Below, one piece after another: positions 9,816-20,500 of a stretch of 64,000 bases of DNA; within the stretch, counting starts at the first letter, position 1; the number at the start of each line of letters is the position of its first letter. The notes under the pieces are model-generated. The model searched no databases. It saw nothing but the letters and a program-made list of their open reading frames with translations, and was not told the origin of the DNA. The translations under genes were made by a program, and so were the position numbers. The DNA comes from Rugalucina vietnamica (lineage: Eukaryota; Mollusca; Bivalvia; Lucinida; Lucinidae), in the NCBI GenBank assembly GCA_964017185.1, contig OZ024871.1, positions 30,790,488 to 30,854,487 on the forward strand. The letters run 5' to 3'.

Positions 9816-10371
9816 TGAATCTGAATCTGAATAGTTTACTGGTGACACGCCAAATGACATTATTTCACCAGGGGGTTCGGATGGGGGAGAAATTAGTCCT
9901 TTGAACGCACGAGTGAAGCGAACTTGGACACACAGTCATCAGACATTTCAGCAGGGGAGATAAGTGAATCAGGGAGGTCATTCCAGTCCCTGATTTTCTG
10001 TGAAAAGAAACTGCTTTTGTACGCTTCTTTGCTAGCTGAAGGTATCTGAAAAGCCAAAGAGTGTTGATTTCTACAACGCCAATTCTTTGGGATAAGGTCA
10101 TCTGTTGGTATTCTGGCTTTACCCTTCAGACCTTTGTATAGCAATATAAGTCTACTATCCTTCCTCCTTTTCTTAAGAGATTCCCATTTTGTCCTAAAAT
10201 GCCAGATCCAAAAACATAATTTCCCGTCACAAACCTTGCCGCACGATTTTGGACCTTTTCCAGTTCTTCCTGGAGGCCATGCGTGTGAGGGTCCCAAACT
10301 GAGCTTCCATATTCCAAGACCGGTCGCACCAGTCCTTTATAAGCTGCTTCTTTCACATCTGGGGGACAAGA
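9816..10371 (-). mobile_element. Second Jockey-like LINE copy, 3' part, inverted
   Basis: On the minus strand two overlapping frames encode the same C-terminal region as the plus-strand copy at 9142-9834: DVKEAAYKGLVRPVLEYGS, VQNRAARFVTGNY, then WESLKKRRKDSRLILLYKG to KFASLVRSKD. A frameshift lies near 10190. Its 3' untranslated tail ends in repeats of ATTCAG and directly abuts the truncated plus-strand copy. The two copies are thus tail to tail. Confidence 0.8.
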
Positions 10372-10428
10372 ATGGTGAAATAATGTCATTTGGCGTGTCA
10401 CCAGTAAACTATTCAGATTCAGATTATT
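10372..10428 (+). repeat. Isolated LINE 3' tail
   Basis: GGTGAAATAATGTCATTTGG...CAGATTCAG matches the 3' end of the Jockey-like LINE in plus orientation. It may be the displaced tail of the plus-strand copy at 4245-9834, separated from it by the inverted copy. Comparable tails occur at about 15040-15112 and 54884-54936. Confidence 0.6.
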
Positions 10429-10470
10429 ATTGTTATTATTATTATTATTGTTATCATCATCATCATCACT
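10424..10470. repeat. ATT/CAT trinucleotide microsatellite
   Basis: A run of TTATTATTG/ATTATTATT followed by ATCATCATCATC, directly after a LINE tail ending in ATTCAG repeats. It probably grew from the LINE tail. Confidence 0.8.
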
Positions 10471-10619
10471 TATCTTTTGCTATTTGTACCCATACTACTC
10501 CATCAAAGCGGGGCTGGTCACTAATGGCAGAATCTTACCGGGAAACGGGTTTTAAGCTGGAAACCAGCGTCATCCGAATTGAGCTTCGGATATCGAAGAA
10601 CAACAGGCGAGCCAGTTTA

Positions 10620-11585
10620 AACTAGACTCGTACAACTCAGCTGATGTGTACAATTTCCATGGAGCGAAACGTCTCGTCACCATTACGAATGTACTCTCAG
10701 CCTCGTGTCCATCCGTAAATCAAGATGGTGAGAACAAGCCGTTTTTACACATCGATTGTTTCACTTAGAATTACATCGTAAACTACAAAGAAATGATCAC
10801 TGACATTTGGTCATTTGATGAAACACACATGTAACTTTCTAACAATCAAGTTTTCTCCACAAAATTCTGTGTCTACTTTTTGCAACAGGGTCAGTTTTCA
10901 GCTGTTTGTCATCGTGTTCACTCGTGTGGGGCCGTTTCCGGAACGAGCCGAACACATCTGCCGACGTTTACGGAAACTGACGTCGAACATTAATTTATTC
11001 CAGTTGAAAGGTCAGAATTTGGCCTTGTCCAATGATATGCACGTATTTCTACAAATGACGTCAATGAGGTCGGCCATTTTGAATTCAGCGCGCGGCGTTT
11101 GACGTCAGCGTTACGTTGCAACACGCGCTGCATTATACTAATTGGTCAATTAAATATTAATTGACAATTAACTTTCCATATATGGAAATGGTCGGAGTCA
11201 ATTCTCGGCGTAAACATACGAACATATCCGGACGATTTAGTGCACTGAAAGAATGACAACCAGAAGTTTTTAAACGAGAATAAAACCGCTAAAAACGGAC
11301 AAAATGGGTTGGATTTTTTTCTAAAAGCGCAATAAACATGTTAGTTATGCATTGGTGAAGTGTATTCTTCTTGATTTACCTTGAAAAAGTTGCAATTATC
11401 GACACTTCGTTTCACCATTGAAAGACCAACTGGGATCGCAACGAAGAGATATGGAACATTATGTGTAATATAGCGGAGTGAGATTTCGCAACTAAGTTTA
11501 AACGGGTTTCTCCAAAAAAATTCAGGGTCGAGTTGACCGAGAATCTCACAACGCTAGCAACATAAACATCGTGTCTTATTCCACG
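10620..11585 (+). promoter_or_regulatory. Candidate promoter and 5' untranslated exon region of the RWD-GTPase gene
   Basis: This stretch is less AT-rich than its surroundings and free of recognised repeats. It holds two full cAMP-response-element octamers TGACGTCA at 11056-11063 and 11100-11107, a YY1-like CGGCCATTTTG near 11071-11081, and a GC-rich block (GCGCGCGGCG). A good donor, CCACG|GTAAGA, lies at 11585. It could end a 5' untranslated exon that splices to the acceptor at 13758. No transcript evidence is available, and the assignment is inference. Confidence 0.3.
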
Positions 11586-11751
11586 GTAAGAACTTAAACT
11601 CGTGTTTTATATAGTTTTCTAGAACCAAAGTAATTTTTAAATTGAATCTGATGCTATTTGTTTCTAGTTATAATGTTCGTAGCTGATAATGTATTCTTAC
11701 ATATGTAGTTTTCTTGCACTTCATTATTGTAACATATTTTCGTGATTACAA

Positions 11752-12830
11752 ATGCTTGTGCAATTCTCTGTTTTTTTTAGCTACTTAGGCATAAAATTTA
11801 ATTATAATGGTAAATTTGGTAAAACCAAGAAACATTTAGTAGATCAAGCTAGAAAAGCTATGTTTTCATTGACTAGGAAAGCTAGAAAGGATAAAATCTG
11901 CTACAAGCTTTATCAACTTATGCACTATCTGCATGTTAATGACTTGTTTCACTCGGATTGGATAAAAACTGTACATGATACTCTTAATCATTTGGGTCTC
12001 TCAGATATGTGGTTGTCTCATGACACATTTTATTCTCAGGCAGCTTTTAAAAACAAGATCAAAAGTCGGTTAAATGATCAGTATAAGCAGGAATGGAAAA
12101 GTAAAATTGATGAGTCAGAAAAATGTTTGAATTACAGATTATACAAAAAGGAGCTTAAGTTTGAAAGCTATTTGAATATTTTATCTTTACCTTTGGCCAA
12201 ATATATATGTAAATTCAGGTGCCTTAGTCATAAATTACCCATTGAAAGGGGACGTTTTTTAAATATTGATAGAAATGAACGCATTTGTCAGTTGTGTAAT
12301 AAGGATGAGTTAGGAGACGAATTTCATTACTTGTTTTGCTGTGATTTCTTTAACAGCAGTAGACGTAAATTTCTTCCTACTTGGAGCTTGCAGTCACCAA
12401 ATACACTAAAATTAGAACAGTTAATGACTTCTATTGATAGATCAGTTTTGACCAAACTAGCACTTTTTATTAAGATAGTTTTGACTAAATTTAAATAATT
12501 CTGAAACTACCATCTTCCTCTATATTTTAACTTGTGTTGTAACAATATGTATGTCTTTTATCAGGCTTTCACCCTGTTTTTCCTGGATGTTTGCACTCTC
12601 TTTATGAACTCTAGTGATCTTAACTGTAAATGGCGAAAAAGTGGGTTGAGTGTGGGTGTCCGGAATTAACAGGGTGTTGGTCCATAATGATGTGTTTCAT
12701 TCAAAAAACTTTTCTGCAATAGTTTTTCATAAATGTGTTTCACATGCCATTTTATATGTTTGTATATATGTTTGTTCATGTTCCATTTTAGCTCCTATGC
12801 CTGCAATGGGCCTGGAGTAAATAAAAATCT
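11752..12830 (+). mobile_element. Non-LTR retrotransposon remnant (reverse transcriptase C-terminal part)
   Basis: An open frame of 248 codons (11752-12498) begins SYLGIKFNYNGKFGKTKKHL, the end of a LINE reverse transcriptase. It then skips the usual central part and continues into the C-terminal region, with a Cys/His cluster CQLCNKDELGDEFHYLFCC typical of LINE zinc knuckles. The 3' untranslated part ends in ATAAAAATCTTGTTGTTAAA-type repeats near 12830. It is unrelated in sequence to the Jockey-like copies in this window. An internal deletion and the missing N-terminus mean it is inactive. It probably lies in the first intron of the RWD-GTPase gene. Confidence 0.75.
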
Positions 12831-13029
12831 TGTTGTTAAATCTTGTTGTTTCCTTAGGTTACACAGGTAACAAGGGTAACACTTACAATTTTCTTTTAAA
12901 CAAGAATAATTTGTCTCATTTAGGGTGTGTTTTATGTAATAGATGCAGATATGGTATGCTATCATATAGTATTCGTCATTTTAATTTTGTGATTGCAAGC
13001 GGCAATATCTGAGGTGTCATGAAAAAACA

Positions 13030-13211
13030 AACATTTTGCATTTACTGCAGAGCTGGTCATCGCTTTTCTTTTTGCTACAAGGATAGTACAGTTTCACTAC
13101 TTTCTAAATCCAAAATTGACTGATTCTAGCCATCTTCTGTGCTTGTTAAGCACGGTTTGTGTCAGAACTGTTCGGGAACCACACTTGGTTTTCTCATGCT
13201 GTGGCTCATTT
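13030..13211 (+). repeat. Family A foldback element, partial
   Basis: The right arm is intact (GGATAGTACA, TTCTAGCCATCTTCTGTGCTT, GGTTTGTGTC, TTGGTTTTCTCATGC...GGCTCA). The left arm is degraded. See 20963-21201 for the reference copy. Confidence 0.6.
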
Positions 13212-13780
13212 ATTGGATAGCTTAGTTGTCAAAAATATGTGTACAGCTAATAAGCCAATAGACAGTGGTGTTCAGTCAACACTTGATTGTTTATTGACAC
13301 AGCACAAGAAAAGGTATTGATCATTGGATGCAGTAGTCCATTTGCAGCCTGCACACTGTTTTTGGATTTGCACCCAAGTTTGTTTCAACATACATGGGTT
13401 ACAAGGGTTGCATGGGACAAAATTACTGTTTTCTGTTGTTATTTTTTTTCTTTCTAGAATCAGTTTTAAATGTCCTAAATTAGATTTATTATTTTATTTA
13501 ATCATTTCAGTATTTGCCTAGATCTTTAGTAACATGGTTGGAACATCATTACAAGTATAAAAATCATTGAAGTTCCTCATATAGACATTTGCTGATTGGA
13601 CAATACAACTGTTTTTGGAAAATCAGACTACTTGTACCTGCTTTTCCAAATAAATATTGACCAGTCAGAAAAGTGGTGGTAATGGGTAGTTAGTATATGT
13701 AGTAGTATATGTAGTTAGTAAGTTAGACGTTTATCACTGTTTTTCATGTGTGTTACAGGAATAGCAGCATAAAATCAATA

Positions 13781-16700
13781 ATGAATGAAGAGCAACTTGA
13801 AGAAATCGGAGCTCTGAAAGCCATTTTTGATGATGACATTACTGGTATGTACATGATCTGAAATGAAACACTGTTAGTAACTTACACTTCTAATAATTTG
13901 GACTGTTTTTAGGGAAGACTCGGCCCAGTCTAGACATTTGTTCAATCTGATCAGTGCTTTTACCAGAAAATTACAAGCTCTTGTTACAGGATGAAACTTA
14001 CTACTGAAGATAAAATAGACATTACATTAAACTTAGACATTTGAAAAGTTAGTTCTGATGACTCAAATAATGTACTGGTATATAATATCACATAATCACA
14101 ATCATGTTTGGTTTATAATTAAGAGTACATGTAATAGAAATACATTACAAAACATTTTTTTTCTACAGATATTTCAAGGATACCGCCATGTTTCATGGTT
14201 AAAGTTCCCAGTATTGAAGAAAATTCTGGTAAGTCTGTGAGCTAAATCATGTCTTAAGTGATAATGAGCTTTGTCACAAGATAATACGTCTTTGAGATTT
14301 CCATGGCTCCAGGTCCAACACAAACCAGCCTATAAAGTCACGGAAGAGGGCTAGAATTGGCACCAAACTAAAGACACTTTATCAGCTGTGTGTCTTTATT
14401 TTCGCATATACAAAAATGTTGGTTTTCTCATGTGGCGGCTCATATCATAATCAGTCACACCATTTTAAATTCAATAATCCTTTCCAAAAAGACAGTGCAT
14501 AGAGAATGATTCACAGCATATTTGTAGACAGAGAGGTCAAGAAAATTGTGCAAACCTAAAAAAGGCTAAATCTTTGGTATAAAAGTTTTAATTTGTATAC
14601 ATTGCAGTCACAATGATAAAACACTCAGCTGGTATACTATTAAACAAGATGTCCATGTAAATGATTTTTTTATATATGTATAGACAGTGTATACTTGAAG
14701 ATAACCTTCCCAGAAGATTACCCTAATGCGTGTCCCGAGATTGAAGTGCCGTCAAGGTCAAAGGTCATCACATCATCGCAGTGTTCTAGTCTTGTATCTC
14801 ATCTTCAGGAAGTGGTAAGCATCACATGATATGAGCCGCCTCATGAGAAAATAGGATTATTGTCCATGTGATAACAAAGATGCAGATCAGCTGTGCAGTA
14901 TCAGTGCCTTTGTTTTTGCTACACGGATAGTACATACGAAATTTCAAGCTTCTAGCCGTCTTCTGTAGCTACACAGACAGGTTGTGTCAGGGACTAATTT
15001 CTTTTTTTTTTTTTTTTTTTTAGTCAGGGACTAATTTCCCTCCTGGCGCACCCCCTAGTGAAGTATTGTCAATATGGCGTGTCACCAGTAAACCATTCAG
15101 ATTCAGACCTGGTTGGAAACCCCAAAGACTAGTGTTGTGCCGATTAATCGAAATAATCGATAACTATCGGAATCTAGCTTCTATCGGTAGCTATCGATTG
15201 GAATTTTCCACTATCGATTAATCGAAATTAAATACATGAGTGTATAGTAAAAACATTTACTAACATAAAATGTTGTTACAAATTCAATTCATTTGTCACA
15301 ATAATGCCTCCTTATGTCTGCCTTCATTTAGACTTGAATGCATTGTTAATATTCACTTATAAAAGCATCACTTGACAATCTTCACTGTTTATAGTTAGGT
15401 TTTTTCTATGCTATGTGCTACAGCAATATTCTATCACATGGTCACTTTATCATTTGTAGAAAATGTGGCCTTAATATATTGGCTATGTTCAATTTAAATA
15501 CACAGAAGGGGCATGATGCAGTGACTTAATTGTCACTACATTGTCAAATACTGAGCATTTTTAATCACTTCACTGGTTAATGTAAGGGGAACATACATTT
15601 CGATTGTACAATCGATAATCAATCGACTAATGTGCTCCGATAATCGATAGTGATTTTCGCGACCGATACCCAACACTACCAAAGACCAGTTTTCTTGCGT
15701 CGTGGCTCATATAAGTGTCATGCCTATAAAAGCCTGGCATACCCATGCAATCTGCATAGGCGAAAACAAAGACGCAGATCAGCTTCACGGTGACCGCGAA
15801 GCTGATCAGCGCCTTTGTTTTAGCTACTCGGATAGTACAATTCCTCTTCTACTTAAATCTGAAATTTCAAGCTTCTAGCTCTTTTCTGTGCTTGTACAGG
15901 CCGGTTTGTGTCGGACCTGTTCGAAAACCACATTGTTGGTTTTCCCACGAGGCGGCTCATTTATCAGCAGGATAAATGCCATGCACAGCTTAACTGAGCA
16001 TGAAAGAATGTTTTACAACCAGGGTGCCTAGATAATACACAATGAAAGTGCAAACCAAACTGTGCATAGGAGCAGTTTGATCTTCACTGTTAATATTCCC
16101 AAGTGTCATTGGACACATTTTGTTCACAGATTTGAATGTACATAGATATACATTACGAAAACACGCCAATGCAATATACAGAGATTTTTAAGTTGTACAA
16201 ATTGAAAAATTTTGGTAGATTTTTTTTCATTTTTTTTCTGATTTTTGCTCAAAACATAGATTGTGGGTACACGTTAGAACCGCCTCGGCGAAATAAGAAA
16301 ATAAGAAAAATAGGTATACCCCCGCAAACCCCAGTTTTACTGTATAAAAGTGGGGTTTAAGGGAGTTTTCCTGATGTACTGAACTTAAGTGAAAACGATG
16401 CATGTGTATTCTTAAATGAAGTTCAGTCTTTTCATGAATGTTTGTCCCTGATTTCATTTCAGTCTTAAAAATAAATGAACCAAAGTGCAAGATAATGAAG
16501 GTAAAGCCAGAGAACAAAATTGGGCAACATTCATGTTACTATGAAAGTGTATCATCCTCACTTTTGTTAAGTATACCTTTCTTTATAGGCCAATGAGAAC
16601 CTGGGAATGGCAATGGTTTTTACCCTGGTTGATGCAGCACAACAGTGGCTCTCAGAAAACTTGGTGGGAAAAGATGAGAACGAGATAAATGATCTTGCAG

Positions 16701-17556
16701 ATCAGGTCAGTAATTAAACTGTTGTAAATATAAGAGCCGCCTCATTGGAAAAACAACGTGGTTTCCGAACAGGTCTGACACAAACCGGCCTGTACAAGCA
16801 CAGAAAAGAGCTAGAAGCTTGAAGTTTTGGATTTAAGTAAAAAAGGAATTGTACTGTCCGAGTAGTGAAGACAAAGGCGCTGATCAGCTTCGCGGTTATG
16901 AGATGTTTTCGTTTTTGTGTGTGCTAATAAGGACATAATTAAATTGAATGATCTCGATAATCACACTGTGCACTAAATAGATTAAATATGGTTGGTTAGT
17001 TTTAATTAACCTTATTTGGATGTTGTTATCACTGCAGGTTGATGAAGTGATAAAACCTGTGTCACCTGTCAAGCTAGTGGAACCTAAAGTCACAGGGGGA
17101 CGCTGGGATTATGTTATAGGACTTGTGGTAAACTGGTTTCAATATTCTTTAGTTGGTGTCTTAAGTTAATGATAAGCAACTGGTGTTCTTTCTACCATTT
17201 CCATTTGAGTAATCTTTGGTTCACATTCATTTAGGCCTAGTTTTGAGAATTTAAAACAGCCCTACTGTTCAGTAACCAATTATGATGAAGTCAAAAATTA
17301 CTTGTATTGTATTTGCAACCAATCACTGTAGGATTCAGATGTGGAATATGCTTCGTTTTGTCTCCAAATTCAAATGATTTGAGGCTTAAAACCTACACAG
17401 GATTACTTGTGTGAAAGTTATACTTAGCAAAATACAGAGAGTCACTACGCTGAGAGACCACTCCCGCCAATTAGATTACAACCAACCAACCAAATAACAT
17501 AGGTCTCAGAAAATTTCTATTAGTCACCATTTTGGGGGTGTACTTGATTAGTCTTG

Positions 17557-17589
<33 letters not shown>

Positions 17590-20500
17590 TATAATATCAA
17601 AAAGAGCCACCCTGTATAACCATAATGGTTTGTCTTGTCAATCGACACCCAATTGGGAAAAGGTTGTGCACAAATGTGCCTTCATCATTGCCAATGACAT
17701 TTCCCACCAGTGCCTTTATAACTTTAAAGGTTAAAACTCATTTACAATTTTATTGATACAGGGTAAACCAGGAAAACATGTCCGTGCCATATATACCCCC
17801 TTAAACCCCACTTTTATATAGCAAAACTGGGGTATGCAGGGGTATACCTATTTTTCTTATTTTTGCTCCAAAAAATAAATTATGGGTACTCGTTAGACGA
17901 GGCGGTTCTAACGTGTATCCACAATCTATGTTTTGAGCAAAAATAAGAAAAATACCAAAATTTTTCAGCTGAAAATTTCTTAATTTTTACAGCTAAAAAA
18001 ATCTCTGTATGTTGCATGGGCATGTTTTCATAATGGGTCGTGGGTGCACATTAAAGGTTAAAACTCATTTACAATTTTATTGATACAGGGTAAACCATCA
18101 GCAGGAAAGTCAACATTCTTCAATGCCTGTACCAGCCTAGATGGAGCTAAAGTTGGCGCCCATCCATTCACTACTATAGAACCTAATGTCAGCAAGGCAT
18201 ATTACACTATACACTGTCCCTGTGCACAACTCACACACAGGTGTGATGCTGGTAAAAAATATTTTAAATGAGCTCTGATTTCAGTACAGCCTTGAATGAC
18301 ACCACAACGAAAACTTGCCCACACAATATACAGAGATTTTTTTCAGCTGTAAAAATTGAAAATTCCACCAGAAAAATTTTGATATTTTTCTTATTTTTGC
18401 TCAAAATATAGATTGTGGGTACACGTTAGAACCGCCTCGCTCGCTGAGGCGGTTCTAACGAGTTCCCACAATATATGTTTTGGAGCAAGAATAAGAAAAA
18501 TAGGTAAATAGGTATACCCCTGCAAACCCCTGTGTTACTATATAAAAGTATGGTTTAAGGGGGTATATATTGCACAGACATGTTATTGTGATGCTTTCAA
18601 GAATATTTGAAGAGTGATGTAGAGCTTGTGTACCTATATGAGCCGCCTCGTGGGAAAACCAACAATGTGGTTTCCGAACAGGTCCAACACAAACCGGCCT
18701 GTACAAGCACAGAAAAGAGCTAGAAGCTTGAAATTTTGGAGCTAAGTAGAGGAGGAATTGTACTATCCGTGTAGCGAAAACAAAGGCGCTGATCAGCTTC
18801 GCAGTTACTGCGAAGCTGATCTGCGCCTTTGTTTTCGCCTATGCAGATTGTTGGTTTTCCCATGGGGCGGCTCAAATGTTAGGCTAGAAGCCTCAGGTAT
18901 ATCAGAGGTTGTGTGTTTGATACCGGTCTAATCCAGTCTTTTGGATGAGACTTAAAACTGAGATTCCATCTCCATATGACTTAAGCTGTTGAGTGGGAAG
19001 GAAAATAGTGGTAATAGTTATCAGCAAATTTAGATTTTCAATCAAAGAAAGAATCGAAAGAAATGTGAGCATAGCTTGGTAATGGACCAGAGTACAACAG
19101 AAGACAGGTTGTCTGATGACAATGCTCACATTGAATGGTTCCATTCATGATTTGTTTGACATTCACTCATTGGCAGCCTATGGACACAACTACGCTGGAG
19201 AGCGGTACTTGCCCGTATTGATTAAAGACGTTGCCGGGCTGGTTCCTGGGGCATGGGAGGGGAAGGGGCGAGGGAACCGGTTCCTGAATGACCTATTGGA
19301 CGCAGATGTTCTGATGCACATTGTTGACGTATCGGGTAGAACTAATGAAAAAGGGGAGGAAACTACAGACTATGACCCGGCAGCTGATATACAGTGGTTA
19401 CAACAAGAGTTACAGTTAGTTTGTCTTTCCTTGTTGGTTTGGTTTGATTGTATTATTTTTACATGTGAATTCATTACGAAAACACTCCCATGCAATATAC
19501 AGTAAATTTTTTGGTTGTAAAAGTGAAAATTTTAAGTAGAAAAAATTTGATATTTTTCTTATTTTTGCTCAAAACATAGATTGTGGGTACATGTTAGAGT
19601 ACCCACAATCTATGTTTTGGAGCAAAAATAAGAAAAATATGTATACCCCTGCAAACCCCATTTTCACTATATAAAAGTGGGGTTTAAGGGGGTATACATT
19701 TCACGGACATGTTTTCCTGATGTGAAATGCGAAACATATTTGACTGAAAACTGACCAGCAGTTGCATTGCCTCAGAGTTTAGTTTGAGAACAGTATTTGA
19801 GATGATTTTATTATAGAAATAGTTCTGTGTATATATATTTTGGTGAGTATAGTGTGTATTTCATTTCATTAAAATGATAGCCCATTGGCATGCTGGAACT
19901 GTAGACCCTCAAGTTGGTGTTTTCTTTTTCCATTCAACATTTTATAATGATGGGTCATTACGAAAACTCATCCATGCAGGCATTTTTTGCTTTGAAAATG
20001 ATTTTTTTTTTAATATTTTGAGTATGTTTGCAAAACATTGATAGTCAGTACACGTTAGAACTGCCTCACTGTGGCAGTTCTGACGAGTACCCACACTATG
20101 TTTTGGATGATAAATAAGAAAAATATACCCCTTCATAAAAATATATCCCTTCATATATTATACTTGATAAAACTGGGGTTTAAGAGAGTATTGAATACAT
20201 GAACATGTTTTGGTGATTACTATTTCTTTTTTTTGCAGCCAATGGATTTACCAGAATGTGTATGCTAGGTGGGACAATATAGTAAAAAGACCCAGTAAAT
20301 TGGTTGACATGTTTACTGGTTACCATGCCAACAGGTCCACCATACACCAGGCACTAAGGAATGCTGGGATAGGAGAAAGGTATGTTGGACTCTTGATCTG
20401 GAAGTTAGGGACTGAACGCACTGGCTTCAGGTTGTATCCTTAGGCAAGACACATTGAGTCTCCATTGGTTAAGATGCAGGAAGCTTTGCTGAAAAATTAT

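Larger units (their letters stand above)
4245..9834 (+). mobile_element. Jockey-like LINE copy, broken by several insertions
   Basis: Pieces of one reverse transcriptase read in order: GEIPKEWSPANIC and NIMAHLD (about 4320-4497), HAFRKWHSCETQLITVINDW and FILDFEKAFDTPPHELL (7746-7976), SGVPQGTVL and LFSLHINDIPVGTDS (about 8030-8236), FADDRVCYREIKTVE (about 8484-8535), and FQPVKCNMMQLTNKR to the C-terminus (9122-9834). The FADD catalytic motif is visible. Insertions interrupt it at 4498-7737 (hAT-like), 7977-8028, 8237-8483 and about 8553-9101. Frames are shifted and stops occur, so the copy is dead. The last 230 codons (9142-9831) are the longest open piece. The final residues are replaced by (CTGAAT)n where an inverted LINE copy abuts. 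Confidence 0.85.

Noticed and set aside
10134-10625. Plus-strand frame of 163 codons over the inverted LINE
   Set aside because: It is the antisense shadow of the LINE C-terminal coding region and runs into a microsatellite.
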